Origin: Smittia aterrima
Taxonomy: Eukaryota > Arthropoda > Insecta > Diptera > Chironomidae
Length of the DNA: 64,000 bases
Direction of reading: 5' to 3'
Assembly (NCBI GenBank): GCA_033063855.1
Contig: CP093831.1
Coordinates: 11,470,001-11,534,000, forward strand
Each line of letters opens with the position of its first letter. The first letter of the stretch is position 1. A program made the translations under genes and the position numbers. The notes under the pieces are model-generated. The model saw only the letters and a list, made by a program, of their open reading frames with translations. It had not been told where the DNA came from and did not search any database. Shown here one piece after another: positions 15,401 to 26,161 of the stretch.

Positions 15401-18400
15401 ATCAGTAGATTTCGAGCTTTCGAGTTCATCTCAAGAGAGATTTCAGCGATTGATACTTTTGAGGATAGGCTGGCACTTGAAGTTGAAGGATTCTTTTCTT
15501 CTAATAACAACGTTTGGCATGAAAATTTCAAGCTCTGAATAAATTTAATGAGAACAAAGAGAAATGTTTGCAGATGAGAGGTCAGCGAGGAAGTTATGAA
15601 TCTATTATGAAAGGAATTTCCATCTTTAAATTGTCCGGAAGGAAAGTTTGACAAGTTTTAATTGGAAACCTTCCTTTTGCTTCAATCGTCCGACTCATAT
15701 TTCTCTCTTGAAATTCACTACTTCCTTTCCGCTCTATTAAGAACGTGTCACGTCTGAAACGTTTCATGAGAGAAGTGTGAAAAGCTTTTTCGACAATATA
15801 TCGACGCTATGTGAGCTTTTGGCAATGAAAATATTTTTGCAAATGATTGATAACAAGCAAGTCGTTCGCTTCAACTTTAAATTTACTCCGTGCTAGAGTT
15901 TGCGTATCTTCAAGAATCGAGGACTTCGCCCTGATCCCGGGGAAAAGAAGAAACCACAAATTCTATTGTGCAAACACATTAATTTAAACCTAAAGACGAA
16001 TGTAGGTTGAATGTCGAACTCTTGAAATATTTTGTGATAAAATTGACACTCGAGAGTTGAGCTCGTGCTGTTCATTTGAAATGATGATTTATAACTTTGA
16101 AATTTCGCAGAAGTTAGCAATAAATAGAAAGCGCTTGAGCTAACGACACTCCTGTTTACAATCACTTTGCAACAACGAGAAGACATTAAGGCTGCTTGAA
16201 CAGAGAGAGAGAGAGAAAGAGAGAGCGAGATCTTGAGCGATGACATGCGAGGTGAAATAAAACATTTCTCCTCTCAAACATGGCATGAATGTACCAGATA
16301 TAAAGCACAATTCACCGGCATCCATTGTGAACTCTCTTCGTAAGGATCTTCCTTTGTTGTCGTTGTGATGTTGTGTAAAAATGAAAAATTGCACGCTCGT
16401 GAACAGAAGGAAGTTTCGATGGAATGAGAGTCATGTCATGCTTTGCTGGGGCTTAGTGAGGATCACAATCATCACAAAAGGTGCACTAAAGGTTCCCTTG
16501 AGACGTGAACGAGAAATCACAACTTCTCACTTTGTGCATTTCATCTTCCCACCAACGAGTTCGTAATCCGTAAATTTTCCAGGTTTTTCTTTTCACTCTC
16601 GTCGTCTTGGAATATAAATTGCGGTTTCGACTTAGGACGACGTCGTCCTTCTTAAAATTTATTCAAAAGGCAAAACGAAAGTTAAGGAAGTCAAAATTTC
16701 CTCTTTGAGTAATTAGAAGTTTCTCTTTAGTGACTTAAGAATCAGCAAATGAGCATCTCCAGACATTTTGCTAATTGAAAGTTTCCATAGAAACAATAAT
16801 TCTTAATTGGTCTCAACAGACTCAAAGCTGCCACTGCTCTTTCTCGAAAAGCTTCTTGTCTTCATTTGACAGTCGGAAAATTCACAATTTTCATCATGTT
16901 TCGATCGTAAATTTTAGTGATTAAATTCTCTGACGACTTGCGGCGAATTTAATTAATTCGAAGAAAAGACAAACAATGGAGGAGTTTCCTTTATGTTTGT
17001 AATCTAAAAATAATAATGATGCAGCGTTGATGGCGACACTAAAATCATCGTCAACATTTCCTGGTTTGCTTTTTATAAGCTAAGAAATCATAAAATTAAA
17101 ATTTTATCTGTTGAGGTTCGGTGGAAAAAGATGGAAGGCAAACAAATAAATAAATTTCAACTTTACGGTTCTCAAGCAGTTGCGGAATGCCATTGTTCCT
17201 CGTTATGCGACGGTTTCCGCTCTAATAGCGTTGTTTATTGCTTTTTCAATTACGGCTTAAGAAGATCTGTAGCGGTTCACATCAAAAAAGATTTATATTT
17301 GTGTTTAAGGACGTCGAGCAGACAATTAGGAAGGTTAGGAAGGTGTTGCCGTCTGAGAGCACAACCTGACGATCGTAAGCTCATCTGACATGCGGTGAGA
17401 CTCTAACCGTTAAAGGAATGAAGACGAGTAGCAATTCACCGGAAAGCCTTTCGAATTTCCAGAGCTAAATTACAAGATTTTTCCATGTCTGAGAGCAATT
17501 ATAAACAGCTCCAACCCTTTCATCATTTTACAATTTGTCGCGCTCAGCTGTATCTCAATTTCACACACATCAGGTCTCGTTATATTCACAAGAAGCTGTC
17601 TCAAGTTTCTTTTTTCGTGTATTTTTAGCGTCGTCGCAACCCGTTCGTTGCGTATTTATACAAGCAGAAAGAATCACAATAAACAACACGGCGCGGCTTA
17701 CATGACTCGAGCCGCTCTCGACAAGAAGAAAGTCAAATAATTAGGGGAACTCGAAGACAAAGAGCGCAGCGGAGTTAGAAATCATCTGCTTTAGTCCTCC
17801 GCGCGCGCTTCTGCTCTCATTTAAATTCAGACGAGAAATTATTTTTAACTTAATGTTCGCACGCATTGTGAGAAATTCTTTTAATTTGTTTTTAAAAACC
17901 TAACCAATGTTTTTCCTTCTACCTCGATTGCCCTGAATCTCGACAACACGCTTTTTGTTTGCTTTCTTGAGGCGACGCGTTCCTCAGGCGCTAACACAAA
18001 AGGCGATAAGAACACAATAATCATTATCACGCTCATTATCATTAGTTGTTGAGGAAATATTCCCTTGCGCGTTTTATATTATCGAGTTAGGGTTTCTTCA
18101 GGAAATGGGAAGTTTTGCTTTACCTCGTCGCCACAATCGAACCATAAAAACGTGGGTCCAGCAAAATTCGAAAGAGGAAAAACAACTTCCGCAAAAAACA
18201 GATTTGTATAACGAATGAACGACAAGAAGAAGCCCCGCTTCGGCTTCCTTTTAATGGACCTGTTTTGATGGGAGATCGAAGATAAATTAAACGAGGCTTC
18301 TGCGAAGGAGCAGTGAGCCTTTCGTGATGAAAACTGCTAAATGATCAAACACAAACACTTTGTTTGTGGTTGAGGGAAATGAATTTCCTTAGAGAGTTTC

Positions 18401-21400
18401 ACGAAAACATTTTCCATGTCAGGAAGTTGTAAAGACGATTTCATCAATAATCGAAAGTGAAGTCGATGTGACCTAACTTGGATACTCCGCCTCTATTTAT
18501 GAAGCACCTTGGCTGATGCAAAATAATCCACAATAAAAAATGTTAATTCTGAGAATTATTTAAATTTCCTCGCCGCAAAAAAATGAGAGAAAAGCACGAA
18601 AAGCGGAAAAACAAATTTCTCATACACACCGAAGCAGCGGAAAGTCTCGTCGTTTCGACAGATGCGGAAAATTGAGAAAAATGTTGAAGCATTTGTTGAA
18701 GGCCGGCATGGAATCAAAAATTAAAACGAAAGCGTTGGGGATTGCATAGGAAATCACATCCCCGTGTTAATTTATTAACAGATCCAGCAAAAAAATTTAA
18801 TCCTCGAAGTTTCCATTGCTTTGCGTTTTCATCATTCGACCTAACCAAACATACTCTCTCATATCGAAAGTTATTAATTAAATCTGTTGTCAACTTTTTG
18901 TCGTCTCTCACCTTCCTCAATATTAATCACAATCCTTCCTCTCGCGACGTGTTTATTCATCGTAAATTTAATTGCCGATCGCTTTCGCATTTAAAATTCA
19001 TGTATTCATTAATTTCGACTGCGAAAACAATGATTCAGACATAATTAAAGCATTTAATTCCAGGAGGAACTGATTGCTAGTTAAAGTAGAGCTCACCGCA
19101 TTATCAGAGCAGAAAGGCAAACGTGCGACCGAACCGAATCCAACACATCTTTATTTAGTCATTACTCTTCCATGCCAACGTAATTTATGTGAATTATTTT
19201 CGGTTTTAATTAAATGCAGAAGAGAATGAGACTGTGCAGCTCATTGAATTATATCGTGCAATCATACAGAACTCAGTTGAGGTTCATTAGCTGGTGAAAT
19301 TTAGTCGAAATACCTAATGAAGGACCCAGATACATGTTTCATTACCTCCGTTTGTCATTCGAAACTTATCACCGAATTTATTGCAATTAAAATTAATGAG
19401 ATGATATTAACATTTCAGTTTTTTTTTACTGCAAACGATGCTTTGCTAACAATCACCGTAAGCTGAGGGAAATTTTAATTAGGAATTTTATGAGTTTTTA
19501 CAAGAAGCGATGAAAAGTTTAAAGCTGTCAAGAGCTTTCATTTGCCTTCGTTATTTTTTTCTTATGAAAGTTTAGAAGTCAAAAATAAAGTTTAGTTTTA
19601 AAAGTTCAAGAGATTGATGAAGTGAACAGGCTCTTGAAAATAAATTTATGGAGCTGTACGCTAATCACGTAGATCTGCTCTTAACCTCTTGATATAATTC
19701 AAACTTGATTTGTGAGCAACCCCAATACACTTCAACTTTAATTTATCGCATAATTGAGAAAGAGTCCCCCAAACCAACCCGCGGTAATAAACTCTAAAAC
19801 GCATTAATTTATCATTTTCCGATACAGCTGCGAGCATGCAATCAACAAATTTGAGGTCAAAGCAAATGCCAACGAAATGTAAAACATTTTTCCAGCGAAT
19901 TTCCGTGCACTTCTCTGGCTGTTTTTATTTTCGGAGAGTGTGAATTAATGACTTTTCGCGTATGCACCGCAATAAATCACAATGTTGCATGGCGTGAAGT
20001 GCTACAAAAATTAATTTCTGGCTCTCTTGTTTCAATTCGAAGCTAACGATTTCGCGTCGGAACGAGTAGGAAATTCTCATTAATTTGAATTCAAACCACT
20101 AACAATCATGACTGCACGTTATTGCTGTTGTTCAACAATCTTTTCTCTGTTAAAACAATGTTTCCGGAATGAGTTTACATTATTAATTGTCACATGCTCC
20201 ATCATTCGCTTAAAGCGAATCCACTGAATATTGTTTGTCTTACGCAGGTAGGAAAATATTTCGTCGATAAAAAGAAAACTCATTTAACAAATTCAATTCT
20301 TTCTCTTTTCATGTTTTCAATTCCTTCACCTTCATCCCCTTTCCAACATTGAAAGCGACACTGAGAGACGCAAAAGTTTTCTTCGGTCCCTTTTTTCCCT
20401 CGCTCGGGTGTGTATCAACATGAATTATGTGTTTTCCTCTGTTCGCTTTGATTCGGATGTTTAGTATTCAGATGAGAAACTGATAAATTTAATTAAACGA
20501 CTGTTTGGATTTCACTCTGGGACTTGGTTCGAGTTTATTTTGTGTTTATTCGAGAACCTTTTGAGAGTTGTTCGTTCCACTTATCGTCATGTACGGATCC
20601 GAGAGTACCCGCACAGTCATCCAACTTAATGTGAAAATTATCATCGAGAACAATAATTTTCTGACTTTAATGGAAGCTTCTCTCGTCTCTCATAAAAAGT
20701 CTACAGCAGAGCCCAAATGACAATAAACTTCTCTCGAGCCTTACTGAAAGGCTTAATGGGCCGAGAAAGTCGACACAATTTATGTGAATTCTATACAATT
20801 ATTTTTTATGTCTCCGAACGGACTCTTTCACCTGATCCCTTCCCCCCTTAGCTTCTTACGCCCTCGTGCAATTATCCTTGACCGTTTATGAAATCGTTTA
20901 ATTGCCCATTAAGCATTCTGCAGTTTTGGAAACGCTTTCCCGGGGGTAAAAGGCGAATCGGCATAAAACAACAAAGACGCTGTATTGTTTATCGTTGATG
21001 TAAAGCTTTTTTTTTTCTTCTCTTCTCTCGCTTAACTTTCCTTCGAGTTCATGTGTTTGAAAAGCTAAACAAAAGGTTCGTAATAAAAATATTTGCCGAA
21101 TTTTTTTATCTCGACACAAAAACCATGGCGAATGTATTTCCATAATTTATTATTAATTGTTTTAAATTTAAAATATTTCTTTATCTTCCGCAGTCTCGTT
21201 TGGTGGCGGTCGTAGAATGTTAGATGGCACGCGGAGGACAAAAAAAACTATTTCCTGACTTTCAACGAGAACCGTCTGGTCCAGAGAGAGAGAACTTTTT
21301 CCTCCGAACGGCAAATTTATGCGAAATTAAAATTCTGTTGAAAATTGGTGTTATCCATGTTCTTTTGTTCGGTAAGCCGGAAAATTTATCATCGAAAGGC

Positions 21401-24400
21401 AAAGTTCTAGAGAGAGACACGAGTCGGGTTGAGAAGGAGAGGAACGTGAAGCCATGAAAATATTCGCAATCGATTTCTTTTCGTTGCTGCAGAAGGAACG
21501 TCGAAACGCCAGATTTATAACTCAGACGAGTCTGGGATTTGTCCACGTCTCTTGGCACACGCTTGTGATGGACTCACCAATCTTTCAATGTTTCACCATT
21601 AACCAGCTTTCTTCCTTTTTTCCCGGAAGGATTCCACTATTTCGGATCAACGATTTTCCCAAGACTTGGAGAAAACTCTTTCAAGATTTTTGAATCTCTT
21701 CTCTGAAGGTTGTCGGGTTTAGAAGTCTTAAATGTTTTGTACTCTTATCTTTTTCGTGGAAGCAAGAATCTCTTGAACAAATGAATTTTCACGTCGAAAA
21801 AAAAAACGTTGAACAAATTTCTCTTCCGTCTCCAACAAACCAGTTTTGATGTCTCGTCGGGTTGTGGGGAAAACCCGCAGGAATTTCAATGCTTAGCTTC
21901 ATTGGAAAGACGCTAGCTTTCAAATGATTCATGTCAGATGGCATTTTTTAATTTCAATTCCTCGACGATGAGAGGAAAAACATTCCGCAAACTTATTTTT
22001 TTCTAGCTTTGTTTTCAATTTCTGTGTCACGAAAATAATTCAAAAATAGTTTTGGATTTAAATGTGCAAGCGACATTTATTCGAAGCCGAGAGATAATTT
22101 TCATGTCCTCCTCAGCGCCATCTAAAGTGAGGGCTATTTAAGACGTAAGAAGAAAAGTTATTCTGCATTGCCGCTTCGGGGCCGATCCACGAAAGATACG
22201 AGCGAGAAAATCTCCAACTTTTTGCTCGACTTTGCACAAAACCTCATTCATAAATTTTCCAGCACTCGCCCACTGCCACTGCTTATCATTCGTAGCAGAT
22301 AAAGAATAGCCGGCTCTAACGGTTGTGTAATGACTTGGCTCGAGCTCAACATTTCTCGCTTTTTTTGTCTCTTTTCTTCTTATTCTAACCAAGAATAATT
22401 AATTCCCAAATGTCCTTGTGTCGGATTTTTCCTGCATGTGCTTTCCACTCTCGTTCACAGCTTCAATATTTACGTTTCCTGATACGAACAACGGAGATTC
22501 AAATGGATCTAAGTGCAGTCTCGTAGAAATGAAGCTGTTAGTGGCTTGGATAAACCAGTTCCAGATGATTAAGCCGCCATATGAGCACTTGGAGTGTTTA
22601 TTAAACGAGAAGTAAGAGAAAGCAAACGATTGGTTTCAATAAAGTTTAATGAGTTCATGCACCTCCTAAATAACTGATTCGTTTGAAATCAGCTTTCATT
22701 TAGTTCTCAGAACACACAAGAAATGAACGGAGCGAGCATACAAAATAAACACTTAAGTTTCCTCGAAACACGTTAAGATATTCCGCCAGGCACGAACTCC
22801 TTCTCGTTTCAGGTGTGAATCAAAGGTAAACAAAAGTTATGTCGAAGTTAAATTTGGAAATCAAATTAAGCGATCCGAGTTAAGCGGAGTAGAACGAAAA
22901 TCCCGAGAGAATTCCAATCTTGATGTTAACACGCGTTGAACATTTTGTGTATTTAAAGAAATTTTTCTAGAAGAATCATCCAATTCGATTTACTGCGAGT
23001 CTTCCGCGCTTGAAGCCAATCACGCTCTCTTACGAAACTCCCAATGGAAGCGACCAGGCATGAAACAAGCAAAATATTTTGACAGACAATATAGAAGGAT
23101 TTAACAAACTCTCTCGATTTCCCAACGCTTTGGATCGCGACGCTTTACGCTCTTTGGCCCGAAAAGCGTCAAACTTTACGTTTAGTTTATTTTTCGGCTG
23201 CTTTGGTGTCATTTGAAGTTGTTTAAGCGCAAGTTTATTAATGTGTCAATTCGTTGATCGCTGTGACAGTTTCCACCTTTTCCTTTGACTGAGAATGACA
23301 ACTCCCGACACTGGAAACTGATTGATTTAGGGTTTCTCTCTGTATAGGCGAGCGAATCCTCAAAGCTAAGCCTGAAGAAATCCTGAAAACATTCATGAAA
23401 TCTCGAATAATTGAGGATTTCTCGCTTTGAGAATCGACCAACTTTTTGTTCAACTAAGCTTGAAGAAGACTTGCGGCGAAGGAAATGAAATTTTTCAATT
23501 GTTGTTCCCGCATTTTTTGCGCGATGTCGCTTCGAGGCCTTTTCGGATCAACGAAATGTTCTCTCTTTTCTGTTTTTCGATGACACAACAGCTTGGACTA
23601 CTTAAAAAAAACTCTTTCGCTTGCATGTCATCAACACGAAGCTCTCGCCAGTGTCCCTTGGCGATGTCGCTCGGACGACGAACACTGAGCAGAAGAGTAA
23701 ACATGTTCAAGCTCTTTGTCATCGAAAGAGGTTGACATTTTCATGCGGTGTTAACAAACATCAGAGACAACAAAAAAACATTTTCTCTAACGCTGTAATG
23801 TTGTTATCATCATGTGTATGCATTTTGCATAAGAAAAAAAAATCTGTGCTTTTGTGGTCGAGGTGGTTGAGCGTAAAAAATACAATTGTCGCTTTTATTC
23901 CCTTCGTTGTGGAACAAAATTTAGTTCCCCAAGCGTTCTCTCGTAATTTTTCTGTCATGGTCAGTGTAATAGCATTTCTTCTTATTTATGTTATGAGGCG
24001 CCGACACTACAGCTCATCATAAAAAGCAGAGACTAGCAAACATGAAGCTGTCAGCACTCGAGATCAAATTTGAGTGTTTGAATGCGTCAAGTCTAGGAAC
24101 GAATGAGAGGTGAATGCACTAAAAGAAGAATCTTGTTGAATATAAATGACGGAAGGGTCTCGGGATTTCATTGTTCACTCTGCGATTTTATTTGCAGAAA
24201 TAAATTGCATTCGAGATTTATTTGCTCTCATTTCTGCAACAACCAAGGATGGCTCAAAGATGTTTCGTGTTATGGCATTTGATGTAAACGAGATAAAAGT
24301 ATTTTCTCTTTTTTGGCAGATGCCGGGAAGCTTTCTTCTCCGTTTTGTGTTTTTGTATTTCGAGTGGAGACACGAGATAAAATATGTACAAGTACCGAGA

Positions 24401-26161
24401 GAATTTTATAGTTGTTATTAAGCTTGAGATACTTTTAAGTGCATGAAACATGAAAAAGGATTGAAAACATCTCTCGGCGAGAGATTTATTTGCGCTCGCA
24501 GCAGTTTCAGAATTCCTTCATTCGAGTTCGTCTTAAGAAGCAAAAGTTCGTTAATAAGATCGTTATTTTTCCACTTGAAAGAATCCAAAGCTTAGAATTG
24601 TTTGCTCTTGAAGAAATTTTTCATTTTCCAGTTCATTTTCTCATAATTTTTAAGTCATCATGGCCCACTCTGCTTCACCAATTATGCAATCGAATAAAGT
24701 GATTTGTCCCCACAGGCTACATGACTTACGCTCAACTCCTAACCTAAAAAACACTGGAGACAAACTCGCGACTGAATAATTTATCTCCATTATTATCGAG
24801 TTGAGCAGAGAGCAGCAAGCAATTCGTTCTCTGTGTCATGACATTTTATGTTCAAACTCGTTTTCGAACAAGAAAAAACACACAAATTTAAATTTGTTTA
24901 ATTTGCTTCTCTAGCGCAACGATAGCGAAGCTTCGAATATCAGCGTTTCGCTCATTTGCGGCTTCGTGTTTGGTAAATTGGAGACAATTTATGCAGCATT
25001 TTTTCGCCTTCCGAATGAAGCGAAGGGTAAATTGGATGCCGCTTCATCGTATCACTTTCAGTTTGTGTTTTCCATTGTTGTCATATGTGTATGAATTGCA
25101 CAATAAAATAAATAATAAAACTGAATATTTTCCCTCCGCATCGTTCGCCCTTAAACGCAAATTTTCAGCTCAATTTTATCAGGATTGACTTTTCCTCGTC
25201 GGATGATTGCACAGTTCAATAAAACCTCGAATGATCTCGATGCCTGGTCGAGTTTTATGAGTGTTGGAAAATGCAGATTTCAAGTTACTTGAGAGAGCAG
25301 AAGCCTTCAACTTTAACTCATTCATGGATTTCTCTGTTTCGTTATAAAAAAGCTCTTTCGATTATTTATGCCGAGTTCGATGTGAAAATCATTGTCTGCT
25401 GGAATAAAATGAATCGGTAAATGGCTTTCATCGGGAAAATGTCGAAAAAATGTAAATGCCGAGCGACGTTTTCAGCCCAAACTCGCAAATGTGTGTCGGG
25501 GCAAAGGTTTTTTCTTTCCCTCTTTCTCTCTCTCGTTTCATAACACAATTCGACCACTTTAACAGGCTCAAGCTGTTACCAAACTTTTAGTGGATGCGAA
25601 CGGCTTTTCCCTGCAGGTCAAGTGCCATTATTGTTCCAAACTTCTATTTCTTCTTCTCTTGTTTCTCGTCCATTTGCGTGAGATGAGTATGAAAAGTAGT
25701 TTCATTTGCTACGTGTCGAATTGCCAATACGTCAGCAGCATCGTCAATTTTCGCATGTGATGGCAGCAATGTGGTAAAACTGTTTCTTCCGGGATCAAAA
25801 TTCTGCCGGATTAATGTTGAGTGAATTCATTTTTAATTAAGGAAACAAACCGGAAGCGAAACGCTACTTCAAGAGAAATACTTTATATCCAAATCGTTCT
25901 CAAAATTGCTATTGACAGTTTGGGAGAATGCAACTCTAAAGTGCAACCAGTAAAACTGATGTGGATAGAGTTTTACAGAACCGACATTGAGCTTTATGCT
26001 ATCGGATGGCTTTGCTTACCTAATGGATCTATTCGTGGAAAGTCATCAGCAGCGAGTGTTGGTATGACGATGAACAGCAAAACGAGCGTTGATATTCGAA
26101 AGTGCGGCGATTTGTGCTGGAGATGATGCTGCAAGTGCAGCTCTATGCAATTATAATCCAT
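257..26161 (-). CDS. EVA1C: EVA-1 homolog C-like protein with two SUEL lectin domains (partial, 7 exons, 3' end outside window)
   Basis: Spliced minus-strand gene, exons in transcript order: 26161-26020, 15268-15015, 5585-5447, 3653-3504, 3313-3170, 2418-2155, 487-257. All junctions are GT-AG and the phases agree (1,0,1,1,1,1,1), giving 441 codons plus one base. Residues 23-38 form a signal peptide core (LVLLFIVIPTLAA). Residues about 62-176 are the first SUEL/Gal-lectin domain (paired cysteines, FGGDPCPG, closing VAYKC). Residues 187-276 are the second (FGKPC, closing VVYTC). An acidic, proline-containing linker follows, then GFVQEWINTYVFLS, which in this family stands just before the membrane segment. 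That segment would lie left of base 1. Family members are type I membrane proteins that bind carbohydrate or heparin and act in axon guidance as Slit/Robo co-receptors; that role is inferred here from homology. The two large introns (about 10.8 and 9.4 kb) are typical of a developmentally regulated gene. Alternative: a secreted SUEL lectin paralog. Confidence 0.88.
488..2154. other. EVA1C-like intron 6
   Basis: This is an intron of about 1.7 kb. I see no second gene, tRNA or structured repeat in it; the open frames are short and look random. Confidence 0.7.
2155..2418 (-). CDS. EVA1C: EVA1C-like exon 6: acidic extracellular linker
   Basis: This 264-base exon has phase 1 at both ends, with acceptor CTCTTTTTCAG and donor G|GTGAGA. 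It encodes an acidic, proline-containing stalk (for example DEPLQIDDVEPEQDELYDED) without cysteines. It is likely a flexible spacer between the second lectin domain and the membrane. No catalytic or binding motif is visible. Confidence 0.85.
3170..3313 (-). CDS. EVA1C: EVA1C-like exon 5: second half of SUEL lectin domain 2
   Basis: The acceptor TTCTGCAG and donor G|GTAAG flank 144 bases. The exon encodes CLASYATETVMQYC, GRRKC, DQKTFGKPC and a closing YLKVVYTC, so all the cysteines expected in the C-terminal half of a SUEL domain are present. Phase 1 at both ends agrees with its neighbours. Confidence 0.92.
3504..3653 (-). CDS. EVA1C: EVA1C-like exon 4: first half of SUEL lectin domain 2
   Basis: The acceptor TTTTCATTTCAG joins in phase 1. 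The 150-base exon encodes EFRSKVACENDLMAFEC, then IAINFASFGRTEY and LQCPQQPGVKEE. This repeats the N-terminal half pattern of a SUEL domain (cysteine, aromatic, IxIxxAxFGR). The donor A|GTGAGT is strong and phase 1. Confidence 0.9.
5447..5585 (-). CDS. EVA1C: EVA1C-like exon 3: second half of SUEL lectin domain 1
   Basis: The acceptor ATTCCAG joins in phase 0 to exon 2. It gives YSLLQTVVEACQKKQRC and then SPKTFGGDPCPGHRKF, with VAYKCRP at the end: the classical cysteine and FGxDPC pattern that closes a SUEL domain. The donor G|GTGAGT ends in phase 1. The intron before it is about 9.4 kb and the one after it about 1.8 kb. Confidence 0.92.
6383..6400 (+). repeat. (CT)n microsatellite
   Basis: About nine CT units preceded by a T-rich run, intronic. 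Confidence 0.85.
7014..7031 (+). repeat. (CAT)6 microsatellite
   Basis: Six perfect CAT units, inside an intron of the EVA1C-like gene. Confidence 0.9.
14660..14910 (+). CDS. Possible small secreted peptide gene nested in an EVA1C-like intron (two exons)
   Basis: Exon 1 (14660-14728) reads MLKKYFLIIIVVSSQS then DYVNNEK: a compact signal peptide with a basic start, a hydrophobic core and a polar end. It runs straight into a donor, AAG|GTAAAC. After a 56-base intron with acceptor TTATACAG, exon 2 (14785-14910) continues in frame to TAA. The result is a 64-residue product with two Lys-Arg pairs (KR at residues 23-24 joined across the splice, and later MKR). A TATA-like box (CTATATTA) lies about 45 bases upstream of the ATG. 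The short intron size matches other introns in this window. No family is recognised. Exon 2 composition is unremarkable and has no conserved motif, so this could be chance. It lies on the strand opposite the host gene, about 100 bases from its exon 2. Confidence 0.28.
15015..15268 (-). CDS. EVA1C: EVA1C-like exon 2: first half of SUEL lectin domain 1
   Basis: The acceptor TTCTATTTTCAG precedes an open frame of 84 codons (phase 1 to phase 0) ending at the donor ACAG|GTAAG. It begins LLSGTLRTYQRAGCDHEY and continues with NCPRGTTISIEFAQYG, a recognisable SUEL/Gal-lectin beta-strand pattern. A polar insert rich in Asp, Thr and Glu separates this from KCMWPSALQ, where the domain continues into the next exon. 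The match to the N-terminal SUEL domain of insect EVA-1 homolog C is strong. Confidence 0.9.
16202..16230 (+). repeat. (GA)n microsatellite, interrupted
   Basis: Alternating AG for about 29 bases with two interruptions, intronic. GA repeats can bind GAGA-type factors in flies; no evidence of that use here. Confidence 0.85.
21221..22124. repeat. Inverted repeat pair, possible ends of a small non-autonomous element
   Basis: TAGATGGCACGCGGAGGACA at 21221-21240 reappears on the minus strand at 22124-22104 as TAGATGGCGCTGAGGAGGAC plus A, with a few changes. The ends face each other over about 0.9 kb, with TA at each outer edge. No transposase lies between them. Chance similarity or paired CTCF-like sites (core TAGATGGCG) are alternatives. 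Confidence 0.3.
26020..26161 (-). CDS. EVA1C: EVA1C-like exon 1: start codon and signal peptide
   Basis: The ATG at 26161 is preceded in frame by a TAA two codons upstream, so it is the first possible start in this exon. The exon encodes 47 residues plus one base: a 22-residue polar and basic N-region, a hydrophobic core (ISTLVLLFIVIPTL), a likely cleavage site after Ala-Ala, then DDFPRIDPL. It ends in a strong donor, G|GTAAGC. The phase 1 end joins exactly to the phase 1 acceptor of the exon at 15268, making an alanine codon across the junction. No homology was available for this exon. It is assigned by signal peptide, donor and phase alone, so another upstream exon remains possible, and 5' UTR exons further right are not excluded. 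Confidence 0.68.

Larger units (their letters stand above)
15269..26019. other. EVA1C-like intron 1, about 10.8 kb
   Basis: Long first coding intron. It contains a (GA)n-like tract at about 16202-16230, a CpG-rich patch around 17600-17860 with a TATTTATA box at 17653, and an inverted repeat pair at 21221 and 22115. No second gene is supported; the open frames are short and unrelated to known families. Confidence 0.55.

Noticed and set aside
23427..24022. Overlapping plus-strand frames of 102 and 133 codons
   Set aside because: They overlap each other and minus-strand frames; low-complexity hydrophobic and Lys-rich translation without family resemblance.
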